Shown: positions 43,987 through 52,659 of the stretch, piece after piece
Position numbering within the stretch: position 1 is the first letter of the stretch
How the letters are laid out: each line of letters opens with the position of its first letter
Assembly: GCF_017298635.1 (NCBI RefSeq)
Contig: NZ_CP071182.1
Span: forward strand, 2,356,001-2,420,000
Source: Paenalicyclobacillus mengziensis
Lineage (GTDB): Bacteria > Bacillota > Bacilli > Alicyclobacillales > Alicyclobacillaceae
Direction: 5' to 3'
Length of the DNA stretch: 64,000 bases
Notes under the pieces: model-generated
What the model saw: only the letters and a program-made list of their open reading frames with translations
Databases searched by the model: none
Told to the model about the DNA's origin: nothing
Translations under genes and position numbers: made by a program

Positions 43987-44544
43987 GTGGCCGTCGAAAG
44001 TAGCTTTGGAGAGCAGATTGTAACAAGACGAGTACAAAAGGTAGTTTCTGTGTATCGATGGGTGGGTACGTTACTGCTCCTGGTCATTGGTTACATCCAT
44101 CTTGCCCTTCTCGTGAATATGTTTGGATTGTCGCAGATGGCTGGGAAACTGTTCCTGTTGAATGCCATCGGCGCAGTGGCGGCCATCATACTGATGTTCC
44201 TCACTCCTAGATGGTACGGCTGGGTACTCGGGATTCTCGTTGCTGGAGGTGCGGCGTTTGCCAAGTTAGGTATCACTCGGATTGCTGGCCTGCGGCAGTT
44301 CATCATGGGACGTCGAGGTGGAGGGTTTCGCCCACCAGGCGGGGGAAGAGGCGCTCTGAAGGGTACGTCCCCAGGTGGTGGTGCACATGCCGGACACTTT
44401 GCGGGTGCGGCGCACAGCGTGTTGCCAATGTTTACGAACGTGAAGACGTTGGGGGCAGTGTCCATCGTCATTGAGATAGCCTTCGTAATTTTGGCGCTTG
44501 TGGCTCTCATCACCATGGGCTTCACCAAAGCCTCGCACAACTGA
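43987..44544 (+). CDS. Membrane protein with Gly/Arg-rich loop, hypothetical
   Basis: About 185 residues with four predicted membrane segments (about 25-47, 55-75, 80-105 and 155-180). A Gly/Arg/Pro-rich loop of about 45 residues (GRRGGGFRPPGGGRGALKG onward) lies between the third and fourth. No family recognised. The start is GTG 43987, since GGGAGGG abuts the ATG at 43981. It is divergent from the two-component operon and shares TTCAG elements with it, so it is a likely target gene. Confidence 0.75.
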   Translation: MAVESSFGEQIVTRRVQKVVSVYRWVGTLLLLVIGYIHLALLVNMFGLSQMAGKLFLLNAIGAVAAIILMFLTPRWYGWVLGILVAGGAAFAKLGITRIAGLRQFIMGRRGGGFRPPGGGRGALKGTSPGGGAHAGHFAGAAHSVLPMFTNVKTLGAVSIVIEIAFVILALVALITMGFTKASHN

Positions 44545-44658
44545 AATTATTTGCAACTGACGTTGGTTGCAGCGGCCCGCGTCTGGGGCGCTGCGATGAT
44601 GGTAAACGAGTCGGCTTGAGCTGCGTTTTTTTGCGGTTGGAAAAAGCGGCACCTCGAG

Positions 44659-44690
44659 AAAGCGGCACTCCGACGGGGTGCCGCTTTGTT
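44659..44690. terminator. Terminator hairpin
   Basis: AAAGCGGCAC (44659-44668) pairs perfectly with GTGCCGCTTT (44678-44687), followed by GTT. An extra copy of AAAGCGGCAC lies just upstream (near 44643). It serves the plus-strand membrane protein gene and perhaps also the minus-strand gene ending at 44754. Confidence 0.75.
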
Positions 44691-44753
44691 CCGAGCGTGA
44701 AGGGGTGTTGGAAAGAATGGAGAGACAATATGGTGATAGGAGGAAATCAGGTC

Positions 44754-45074
44754 TTAAGCTTCTACAGTAGAGCCTGGGAAGTATTCTTCAAGTTGACCTA
44801 CTGAGTTCCACTTTTCCAGGAGTTTACGAGCCGTGTCTGCATCCATCGGCTCGATGTTGCTGTGTTCAAAATGAAGGTTCTTGGCTGCATGGAAGATGGA
44901 GTCAAAAATAGGCCCGCTATCGTAAGAAACGAACCAGTTGCCTCTCGAAGTACGGTACAGGGTTTTTTCTTGATACTTGAAAGCGGTTTTGTCGAAGCCG
45001 TTTGTCCAAGTTGCTACTTCCGTTGCTTTGTCGGTATCATATCGTTTCCCGTCAATGACTCTCACCATCGTCAT
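44754..45074 (-). CDS. Hypothetical protein, 106 residues
   Basis: A small soluble protein beginning MTMVRVIDGKRYDTDKATEV. The sequence KTLYRTSRGNWFVSY suggests a short beta-strand region, and the C-terminal half is helical (DADTARKLLEKWN). It resembles the widespread small proteins that begin with a GKRYDT-type motif in Bacillota; no known function. CAGGAGGT stands just before the ATG at 45074. Confidence 0.75.
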   Translation of the reverse strand: MTMVRVIDGKRYDTDKATEVATWTNGFDKTAFKYQEKTLYRTSRGNWFVSYDSGPIFDSIFHAAKNLHFEHSNIEPMDADTARKLLEKWNSVGQLEEYFPGSTVEA

Positions 45075-45246
45075 CCCGACCTCCTGTGACCTCAGGCTGA
45101 ATTCCGTAAGCTACTCTCCCATGGGAGTACCTATCCAAAGTATACGCAGATTTGCAAGCGTTTTCAAATAAGGTGAAAAACACAGTCCACCCTTGCCTTC
45201 ACAGCATGAGGGTGGGCTGAGCACGCTCGTTTATCAGAAACTGCTG

Positions 45247-45834
45247 TCAGGATGCACTGCCTCTATTGTTCACGCGATTAGGGGAAATGGCTGTGGTTCC
45301 TTGACCGGCTGCACCGAAGGAGCCTGGCTTGCAATTGGGCCCACCAAATTTGCCTGGTCCGCCAGGTCCACGCCCGACTCCGAAGGGCATCGTTCCATTC
45401 ACGAAGTCAGTCACACGTTGGTCGAGACCGGACAAGGCTTGTTGCTCCTGTGCACTGGTCATCTTTCCGCTTTGTACAGCTTGTGCGAGGTTTGCTTTCA
45501 TCGTCGCCTCGAGCTCAGCAATCAATGTAGTGGTGGAGACGCCTTGTGCTTTCGCGATAGTAGTTAGTGTTTTTCCGGATTGTAAATCCGAGCGGAGCGT
45601 AGTCGTAGTGATGTTTAGGTCTTTCGCTGCTACCTGCAGAAGACCACCCATATCTCCCGTCCCACCGAACCTGGAATGGAAGCCAGGTGAGGGAAAGCCG
45701 TGCGTGGTGGCCCATGTTGAACTGGCGGAGGTGGTATTACCATTTGTGTTTGTCGCCGCATACACGGTAATTGAGCCGCCGATTATCCCAACTGTAACGA
45801 CTGTGCCTAACAAGGTTTTTGAGATTCGTTTCAA
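45247..45834 (-). CDS. Secreted hypothetical protein
   Basis: A 195-residue exported protein with a clear signal peptide (LLGTVVTVGIIGGSITVYAAT, cleavage near YAA). The middle (about 70-130) is helical and has LNITTTTLRSDLQSGKTL and AKAQGVSTTTL repeats, a LysM-like small helical pattern seen in several secreted Bacillota proteins. The tail is Gly/Pro-rich. TTG start at 45834 with GGAGG eight bases upstream. Function unknown. Confidence 0.75.
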   Translation of the reverse strand: MKRISKTLLGTVVTVGIIGGSITVYAATNTNGNTTSASSTWATTHGFPSPGFHSRFGGTGDMGGLLQVAAKDLNITTTTLRSDLQSGKTLTTIAKAQGVSTTTLIAELEATMKANLAQAVQSGKMTSAQEQQALSGLDQRVTDFVNGTMPFGVGRGPGGPGKFGGPNCKPGSFGAAGQGTTAISPNRVNNRGSAS

Positions 45835-46087
45835 CGTATTCGCCTCCTAGGCGCAAATGTCTTGGTACAAATCTATCGTCGACCATTTGGCTGAAGCAGG
45901 CCTGAATTGAAACTGAAAAACAGATGAAAATCTACCAATGGCATACTGATGAAAACGCTGATGCGCAAACGCGGCTGGCTTAAAGTGCCACCCTTGTACA
46001 TACCTCCAGGTATCCCGTCGAAGGAATAGCAGTTGGTTCGGCGGCCGTCCGGCCGCTCGAACTGTCACGCTGGTCATCCTACTCATT

Positions 46088-47158
46088 TTACAGACTTAAC
46101 AATTCTTTCGTTACGGTCGCTAGATTCCTGTGTCCTGAAGCAGTGATGACTACGGGATCCTCAATTCGAACGCCACCCCATCCAGGGAAATAGAGACCTG
46201 GTTCTACCGTGATGACGTGGCCTTCATGCAGAATGGTCGCGTCACTACCTCGAAGTCCAGGTTTTTCATGAATCTCTAGCCCGACAGCATGACCAAGTGT
46301 GTGGGCGAAATTTCCGTCAACTCCTCTTTCCCTGAAAAATTCCCGGATGGTGTCATCGGCTTGCCCGCACATCAACCCGGGACGCATCATATCGAGCGCC
46401 ATCAACTGAGCCTCCAGAACTAGGTGATAAATCTCTGTCTGCCGCGTGGCAGGCTTCCCGATGACTACAGTGCGCGTCATGTCTGCATAGTAACCATTCA
46501 CGACAGCTCCAATGTCCATCGTCAAGAAGTCTCCTCTTTCAATCACCCGATCCGTTGCACGACCATGGGGCAGAGCACTGCGCGGTCCGGAAGCGACTAC
46601 ATGGTTTTCCTTGATCTTCTCTGCGCCAGCCTCCCGCATAAAGCGCTCGAGCATCCAGCTCACTTGATGTTCTGTGAGTCCTGCGTGCAGTTCCCCGAAT
46701 ATGTAGTCAAAAGCATGGTTTGTGATTTCAAAAGCTCTGTCAATGTTCTCTAGCTCATTACTCGATTTGATTTGTCGCAGGGTCTCCACTAGTTCGTACT
46801 GAGGGGCTAGCTCTATACCTAGTGGCAGCAGTGTATCGGCGAGTCTTCGGTGAAAATCGAACGAAGTAAACAGGGCATCAAACCAAACTTCCTGAATGCG
46901 CTGTTCGAGAAGAAGTTCCTTGACCACCAAAACCACATCGCCTTTGTGTACCACGATGTTCCAACCATCAGCTTGTGCTCTCGCTTGGTCGGCGTATCTT
47001 CCATCTGTAATGAGCGAAGGTACACCCTTTGTAATCACCAGAAAACCGGCTGAACCAGTAAATCCCGACAGATATCGCCTATTCTCTGGTTTTTCAACGA
47101 GTACCGCAATTTGGGAATGCGGTAATGTTTCGAGAAAATTCTTCATCGCTAGATTCAA
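46088..47158 (-). CDS. Xaa-Pro aminopeptidase / M24 family metallopeptidase
   Basis: A cytoplasmic pita-bread peptidase that removes N-terminal residues before proline. The dinuclear metal ligands are visible: Asp in TMDIGAVVNGYYADMTRT (two Asp), His in HTLGHAVGLEIHE, Glu in ITVEPGLYF and Glu in GVRIEDPV. Start is uncertain: the frame opens at an ATG at 47191 with no good ribosome site, while a TTG at 47158 has GGGGGA upstream, and ATG 47146 also gives a normal N-terminus. I use 47158. It is transcribed divergently from the HTH-TPR regulator. Confidence 0.9.
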   Translation of the reverse strand: MNLAMKNFLETLPHSQIAVLVEKPENRRYLSGFTGSAGFLVITKGVPSLITDGRYADQARAQADGWNIVVHKGDVVLVVKELLLEQRIQEVWFDALFTSFDFHRRLADTLLPLGIELAPQYELVETLRQIKSSNELENIDRAFEITNHAFDYIFGELHAGLTEHQVSWMLERFMREAGAEKIKENHVVASGPRSALPHGRATDRVIERGDFLTMDIGAVVNGYYADMTRTVVIGKPATRQTEIYHLVLEAQLMALDMMRPGLMCGQADDTIREFFRERGVDGNFAHTLGHAVGLEIHEKPGLRGSDATILHEGHVITVEPGLYFPGWGGVRIEDPVVITASGHRNLATVTKELLSL

Positions 47159-47353
47159 TATAAAGTCCCCCTCGGGTTGGAAAGACATCATGTTGTAGCC
47201 AGCGTATCAACATATCAAGAGAATTGGAAGGATTCGTTGCGGTAAACCAATTTTGAGACGAAATGTGACACTTATTCTTTACAGCCGCACGAGTGGTTAC
47301 TGGAATGGATTTCACAAAAAACATATAATTCTGTAAAGGGAAGGTGTTCCAGT

Positions 47354-48667
47354 ATGATGGGTGATGAGCAAAGACTGCTCGCACTATTGATTGGATATCG
47401 AGTGAGAAAGCTTCGGCAGTCCCGAAAGTTGTCCCAACTCACTTTGGCAAGGGGTATCGTCGGGCAGTCGATGATGAGTCAGATTGAGACTGGCAGACAA
47501 ATTCCTGCGTATGAGGTCCTGGTTCTGCTCAACGAGCGATTAAACGACGAGATGCTTCGTCAATACACCGTGCTGGTAACTTCCCCAGTCATCAACATGC
47601 GAGAGATTCCACTGCCAAATAAAGAGGACATCGTCAGCATCCTCGATTACAACCGTGCACACTGGACAGTCGCACACTTCAAATTGGCTGGTTATCTTTG
47701 TGCGATGCATTACGAAGACCGTGATTTTCTGAGTCTCAGAGACGTGGCCGCACGGATATTGGACAACGCAATTAGTGGGGATTCGAAGGCACTTGGAGCC
47801 TATTACTTTGGTACGGCCCTGTTATTTTTGGGGCAAATGGAGGATAGCAGCGAATACTTGCTCCTCGCAGAAAAACAATTGAAACAACTTGATGCAAAAT
47901 TCCACGGACTCGTCTTCTACAATCTTGGATTCGTGTACACACAGCTTGAGTACTATGGGCAAGCCATGTGGTACGCAAAGATGGCCATTGAAGAATTTCA
48001 GCATCTGGGTGACATCTTGCGCTACGGCAAGGCCCTGGGGCTGATTGGAACCATTCAGTCACGGATGGGAAAATACCATGATGCGGAAAAGTCTTTCGAA
48101 CAATCGTATATGGTGTTGCAAAAATGGGGAGCCGCCGAAACGGATTTGGCGAGAGTTGAACTGAATTTAGCGAACGTCTACGAGTCCCTCGAATTACTGA
48201 CAGAAGCCAAGAAGTGGTGCCAGTTGGGTCTTAAGCGTAATACAGACCCTGTCACGCTCAGTTCTTTACATATGATTATGACGAGAATCTACCTCACGCT
48301 AGACCTTGAAGAAGACGCAATGGAACACTACGTTTGGGCCCGCGAGATGGCAGATAGGTCGAGGGACGCACGAACCATAGCGATGGCAGAATTGCTAGGT
48401 ACGCGCGTCCACACATCGATGCCGGAGAAAATTCAAGCTGCGAGACGTGCTTATGAAGTCACAAAAGATAAATACCATTTGCAACATGCGCTCGCCTGCG
48501 AGATTTTAGCTCAACTGTGTTCACAAGACAGCGGCTTCTCTCCAGAAGTAGATACACTTCAAAGAGAGTCAATCGCCACGTACCGTGAGTTTGTGGCCAG
48601 TCACGTTGCGCTTGACAAGTCCATCGGGTTCAGCGCTCTGGCACATCGGCCTTCCGTGTCTACCTAA
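47354..48667 (+). CDS. HTH-TPR transcriptional regulator (RRNPP-like)
   Basis: A 437-residue protein with an N-terminal XRE-type helix-turn-helix (about 12-65; RKLRQSRKLSQLTLARGI, MMSQIETGRQ) and a long array of TPR repeats (about 140-420), for example GLVFYNLGFVYTQLEYYGQA. This is the architecture of RRNPP regulators such as PlcR, NprR and Rap relatives, which bind small exported and re-imported peptides. AAGGGAAGG lies upstream. A small signal-peptide-bearing ORF lies convergently just downstream. Whether it is peptide-controlled is inference. Confidence 0.88.
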   Translation: MMGDEQRLLALLIGYRVRKLRQSRKLSQLTLARGIVGQSMMSQIETGRQIPAYEVLVLLNERLNDEMLRQYTVLVTSPVINMREIPLPNKEDIVSILDYNRAHWTVAHFKLAGYLCAMHYEDRDFLSLRDVAARILDNAISGDSKALGAYYFGTALLFLGQMEDSSEYLLLAEKQLKQLDAKFHGLVFYNLGFVYTQLEYYGQAMWYAKMAIEEFQHLGDILRYGKALGLIGTIQSRMGKYHDAEKSFEQSYMVLQKWGAAETDLARVELNLANVYESLELLTEAKKWCQLGLKRNTDPVTLSSLHMIMTRIYLTLDLEEDAMEHYVWAREMADRSRDARTIAMAELLGTRVHTSMPEKIQAARRAYEVTKDKYHLQHALACEILAQLCSQDSGFSPEVDTLQRESIATYREFVASHVALDKSIGFSALAHRPSVST

Positions 48668-48721
48668 GTCTTGGACGTATAGCTTTTCACTTCAGAAAGT
48701 TGTCAAACGAAAGGAATCTCG

Positions 48722-48847
48722 TTATGCCAAGGAGGAGGTTGAACTGGACGGATAGGGCGGTTGCGAACTGTCAGTCGGAGACACAAAGATAGTTAGGGCT
48801 ATGACTGCAGCGAAGACCATCGTAATGCGAAAGATGTTTTTCATCAT
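48722..48847 (-). CDS. Small secreted peptide (candidate signal propeptide)
   Basis: A 41-residue peptide from ATG 48847 (GGAGG six bases upstream; a second ATG follows directly). It has a basic start, a hydrophobic segment (TMVFAAVIALTIFV) and a Pro/Ser-rich hydrophilic tail (SPTDSSQPPYPSSSTSSLA). This is the layout of Phr/PapR-like propeptides. It faces the HTH-TPR regulator and ends 54 bp from it. Unlike classical pairs, it lies on the opposite strand, so a link is only suggested. Confidence 0.6.
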   Translation of the reverse strand: MMKNIFRITMVFAAVIALTIFVSPTDSSQPPYPSSSTSSLA

Positions 48848-48937
48848 CAAACACCTCCAGCGTTCTGTCCGATTCACTCCACAAGTTTTAGAGTACCGGG
48901 TATATTCAATACTATCGATCACACGATAATTATTCAA

Positions 48938-49401
48938 TTTATTTTGCCAAGCACGAATATTAATAATATGTTTGGGCTTTATCCGGTTTCAACCTTCGTG
49001 GAACCCTCTCCTCTCATGATGTATCCGCTAAGCCAAAACACTTGTGTACGCATGGTTGCGATTTCAATTTCGTCTACTTTTCAGAGCTGCGTACCGCCGA
49101 GTGTGTTACAGTCCGGCCTTTAGCCGTTTGACAGGATACGGACGCGTGACGGGATATGGTCACACGCCATGTCGGACAGCATTCACAACATTAATGATGA
49201 TTACCTTTGCAGGGAGTGCATTCGAGTTCAAGAACTGGAGTATTGTGAACAGTCGCACCCACGAAGGGGGGACCTGATGAATTTGTGATTCTATTTCGTC
49301 GGAGAACAGGCGCGTGTACTTGGCGCAGTTCGTCAAGGGGGTTCGTAAGCCTAATCGGTAAGCTGTGTTTTCGCAGGTATCCAGGAAAGGGGACATGAGA
49401 G
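48938..49401. other. Non-coding gap upstream of the S53 protease
   Basis: This gap holds the promoter of the small peptide (left) and of the sedolisin gene (right). The similar segments GACAGGATACGGACGCGTG and GACGGGATATGG adjoin near 49130-49160. No credible gene. Confidence 0.5.
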
Positions 49402-50565
49402 ATGAAAAAACTGCTGTTCGTCTCGGCCGCAAGTGTGTTGTCGGTAGCTGCACTGTCGGTAGCTGGTTTTACCAATGCACCGCCTGCGTCTTTGCACAAA
49501 CCCAGTTGGCGAGCAACCCCTCCAATTCATGTGAAGGGCAACGCCACGTCTACTTACCAAAATGGGTACGACCCTGCACAAATCAGTTCAGCATACGGAC
49601 TCAATCAACTTTCCTACACCGGTGCAGGTGAAACGATTGCTATTGTTGATGCCTATGGAAGTCCAACCATCCAGAACGATGTCAATGTCTTTGACCAGCA
49701 GTTTGGACTGCCGGCTGTCAATCTCACGATTGCGTACCCTAATGGGAAGCCAAAGACCAATTCTGGATGGGCCCTGGAGACTTCGCTGGACGTTGAGTGG
49801 GCTCACGCCCTGGCACCGGATGCAAAGATTCTTTTGGTTGTTGCGGCATCTAGTTCTACAACGAACCTGGTTAATGCCATCAACTACGCGTCATCTCATG
49901 GTGCCCAGGTTGTGTCTAACAGTTGGGGGGGGTCAGAGTTCTCGTCGGAAACGAGCTATGACACGGACTTCCAGCACACGGGCATCGTTTATACAGCATC
50001 TGCAGGAGATAGCGGAGCGGGTGTGGAGTGGCCTGCGGCATCCCCCTATGTGCTGTCCGTAGGGGGTACATCGCTCACCATCAATTCGAACGGATCGTAC
50101 GGCGGAGAAACAGCGTGGTCAAGTTCTGGTGGTGGTACGAGTGCGTATGAGTCCCGCCCAACTTACCAAGACAACTGGGTGTCGGTCGTTGGCAACCAAC
50201 GAGGCGTGCCAGATATCGCTTGGGACGCGAACCCCAACACGGGTGTTGCGGTGTATGACAGTACGCGGGACCAGGGACAGGCTGGTTGGTTCGAAGTCGG
50301 CGGCACAAGTGTTGGTTCTCCAAGTTGGGCAGCTTTGATTGCACTGGCTGACCAGGGGCGCACTTCGCCACTGTCCAACGCAGACGTCATGACGCAACTC
50401 TACAACCTGGCCGGAACAACTGGCAGTTCAGGTTACACCACAAACTTTCACGACATTACGTCCGGCAGCAACGGAAACTCCGCACTTGCGGGGTATGACC
50501 TTGTCACGGGCATTGGCAGTCCTCAGGCGAACAATCTGATTCCCGCACTTGTCTCGGCTCCGTAG
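49402..50565 (+). CDS. S53 (sedolisin/kumamolisin-like) serine-carboxyl peptidase, without prodomain
   Basis: A 387-residue secreted endopeptidase. Signal peptide about 1-25. The sedolisin triad is visible: Glu126 and Asp130 in GWALETSLDVEWAHALAPDA, nucleophile Ser303 in VGGTSVGSPSWAAL, and oxyanion Asp203 in ASAGDSGAG. The calcium site fits FHDITSGSNG and AGYDLVTGIGSP near the C-terminus. Typical kumamolisins carry an N-terminal prodomain of about 170 residues; here only about 30 residues lie between signal peptide and catalytic domain. Sedolisins act at acidic pH, consistent with an acidophile. A GGGGACATGAGAG stretch precedes the ATG. Confidence 0.92.
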   Translation: MKKLLFVSAASVLSVAALSVAGFTNAPPASLHKPSWRATPPIHVKGNATSTYQNGYDPAQISSAYGLNQLSYTGAGETIAIVDAYGSPTIQNDVNVFDQQFGLPAVNLTIAYPNGKPKTNSGWALETSLDVEWAHALAPDAKILLVVAASSSTTNLVNAINYASSHGAQVVSNSWGGSEFSSETSYDTDFQHTGIVYTASAGDSGAGVEWPAASPYVLSVGGTSLTINSNGSYGGETAWSSSGGGTSAYESRPTYQDNWVSVVGNQRGVPDIAWDANPNTGVAVYDSTRDQGQAGWFEVGGTSVGSPSWAALIALADQGRTSPLSNADVMTQLYNLAGTTGSSGYTTNFHDITSGSNGNSALAGYDLVTGIGSPQANNLIPALVSAP

Positions 50566-50643
50566 GGGATTTTTTTAACGACTCCATCCAGACAGATATG
50601 CGATTCGCAGACACGATTGCATCGGAGTGACTGCTGACTTTGA

Positions 50644-50676
50644 TTATCCTCAAGCCCGATATGGTGGGCTTGAGGA
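50644..50676. terminator. Strong hairpin between convergent genes
   Basis: ATCCTCAAGCCC pairs with GGGCTTGAGGAT around eight bases. No T-run follows on either strand, so it is a hairpin at the end of the sedolisin transcript of uncertain terminator function. Confidence 0.55.
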
Positions 50677-50712
50677 TGTCATGTGATTGGGCACTACATG
50701 CGTCTATGGGCA

Positions 50713-50796
50713 CTATATGAGTTGCGGGTGCAGGATTAAGAGAAGACCTAGAGCCAGATAGGAGACTCCCAGCAAAATAGAGGTCCACTGATTCAT
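50713..50796 (-). CDS. Small membrane peptide, 27 residues
   Basis: A very short ORF from ATG 50796, preceded by GTGAGGA. It encodes a single hydrophobic helix (ILLGVSYLALGLLLILHP) with a polar N-terminus (MNQWTS), the typical look of bacterial single-pass small proteins. It follows the YtaF-like gene on the same strand by 40 bp. It may be real but has no recognised family. Confidence 0.5.
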   Translation of the reverse strand: MNQWTSILLGVSYLALGLLLILHPQLI

Positions 50797-50835
50797 CGCG
50801 TTCCTCACCATCCAGAAGGAAGTCGTTGTTGTTCT

Positions 50836-51486
50836 TTACACGGAGATGGCCGTAAATACCATGTGTACAGCAATAAGTAACAAAATCGCCCCGCTGATGA
50901 GTGTACTGAATTGGCCGAGATTCCACCCGAACATTCGGATGTTCGCGACCCGCTCCCCGAGACTTACGCCCCACCAGATGGCAAGGAAACTAAAGATACC
51001 TGCGCTGATTGACACAGCAAACGGGGATAAGCTCATGAGGCCGGCACCGAGTCCATTGGTTAAAGCGTTCATGGATACTGCGACCCCAAGAACCAGAGAC
51101 TCGACGATGCTGATCTCACCGGATTTGTCTTTATCCGCGTGTGCAGGGTCTTCGAGGTATCGTCCAATCGCACCGTTCTGCTGCTTTTCCTGCGTGCGGG
51201 CTGACTTGCGTTTGGCCATCATCGATATCAGGATGATGCGTACGCCGATGATGAGCACAAATAATGCTGCTACAACGGTAGATAACGTGCCTGGTAGCAA
51301 TTTTGTGATGTAGTGCCCGAAGTAAATCCCAGTCATGCTAAAACTAAAGGCGATGACTGCAATGGTAAGGTTGGCCCAGAAACCAATACGAATCTTTGTG
51401 ACTCCATAAGACATGCCTACACCAAAATTGTCGATGCTCGAAGACAGGGCGAAGCCAAGAACCAGTAACCAGCTGACAATATCCAC
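50836..51486 (-). CDS. ytaF: Sporulation membrane protein YtaF-like (MntP-type)
   Basis: About 216 residues with six membrane segments and a central charged loop (about 95-125). The N-terminus (VSWLLVLGFALSSSIDNFGVGMSYG) and the mirrored segment LGVAVSMNALTNGLGAGL are the duplicated Asp/Asn-bearing motif of the MntP/YtaF family. MntP exports Mn2+; YtaF is a sporulation-expressed paralog. I chose GTG 51486 with GGGGAGA upstream; longer forms add an unrelated N-terminus. The function in metal transport is family-based. Confidence 0.88.
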   Translation of the reverse strand: MDIVSWLLVLGFALSSSIDNFGVGMSYGVTKIRIGFWANLTIAVIAFSFSMTGIYFGHYITKLLPGTLSTVVAALFVLIIGVRIILISMMAKRKSARTQEKQQNGAIGRYLEDPAHADKDKSGEISIVESLVLGVAVSMNALTNGLGAGLMSLSPFAVSISAGIFSFLAIWWGVSLGERVANIRMFGWNLGQFSTLISGAILLLIAVHMVFTAISV

Positions 51487-51720
51487 GCTTGAACATCTCC
51501 CCGAAGTCACCTGGCAACAATAGGGTGACCGTAGATTGTCCCGAGGTGAGTAGAAATCCTGAACGCCTGCGTCAGGGTAAAGCGAGTCTGACACATTCTA
51601 TCCGTCACGGGGAGATGATGTGCGTCTGATACCGTCCGAACTTCTTCCGTAAACGTCCAAATCAGCACCTGAAAATCAGCGCTAGATATTTGGGCTTTGA
51701 TTAAGAACGACAATGTGGTA

Positions 51721-52467
51721 TCACAATCCAGTCAGTTGCTCGCGAAGCCAGCGTGTTGCATGTTCGCGCAAGCTGACAAGTTCTCTTGCTTCGAGTTCGT
51801 TGTCAGCTCCGGTAAGGCGATGGCGCACGTGCGGGTACGTTTGTACGGTGTGTAGAGACGGCGAGGCCTTCACTAACGCCTGCGAAAATGGTTCCATCCA
51901 GGACCACTGTGCTTGGTCGTCCGCGAGGCCGTGCAGGATGAGCGTCGGTTTTAATGCAATGGTCTCCATGTGGTTTCTCAAATCAACGAGGGCTTTTTTT
52001 TCGATGACCTCTTTCGTCATCCACCCATAATCCGGATAGAAATTGAGTAGATAATTGAGATGTGGTACGCCCCCAACCGAAACAGAGGCACGGACTTGTT
52101 CGTTGTCACTATTGCCCCATAGGCTAATGAGCCCACCGATGGAAAACCCGAATAACCCCACTGATGGGCGCCCGAGCGCCGCGATGAGGCGCGTGAGTTC
52201 GCGTCTCGATTCATCCACAACGGGCCAAAACAAGTCATTAAACAGATCATGATTGCGTCTGCTTAGCACGTTTTCCTGCCCTTCACGCAGGACAGGAATT
52301 CTCCAATAAATTCGAGCCAATCCATCTTGCTTGTCGTCAGGCCACCCCAACCGCAGCGTCTCTGCAGTGGTGCTCATGCCGTGGATCACGATGACCAGCG
52401 GATCTGTGGAGTTAAGGGCTTCTTCTGCAGCCAAAATAGGGATGTTATCGATGTGAAAGATGTCCAT
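51721..52467 (-). CDS. Alpha/beta hydrolase (dienelactone hydrolase-like)
   Basis: A 248-residue serine hydrolase. It shows the strand IVIHGMSTTAET, the nucleophile elbow GLFGFSIGGLISLWG, the acid region LILHGLADDQAQW and the His in HVRHRLTG. It probably hydrolyses esters or acts as a carboxylesterase. ATG 52467 has GGGAGG 5 bases upstream; the longer frame to 52494 is less likely. It stands alone. Confidence 0.87.
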   Translation of the reverse strand: MDIFHIDNIPILAAEEALNSTDPLVIVIHGMSTTAETLRLGWPDDKQDGLARIYWRIPVLREGQENVLSRRNHDLFNDLFWPVVDESRRELTRLIAALGRPSVGLFGFSIGGLISLWGNSDNEQVRASVSVGGVPHLNYLLNFYPDYGWMTKEVIEKKALVDLRNHMETIALKPTLILHGLADDQAQWSWMEPFSQALVKASPSLHTVQTYPHVRHRLTGADNELEARELVSLREHATRWLREQLTGL

Positions 52468-52659
52468 GCGAACCTCCCGGTACGATGTATCCACTTACGA
52501 AAACATGAAAATTGTATCATTTGACGGGTCAGGAAGGCATCATGTTGGAACGAAAACCTAGAGTTTGAATTGAAGACGTAGGTGTAAGGCGCGCACATAT
52601 TCTTTACGTATCGAACTTTTTTAGAGCACATTCGGTCTTTAAGATGGGAATAGGATTTC

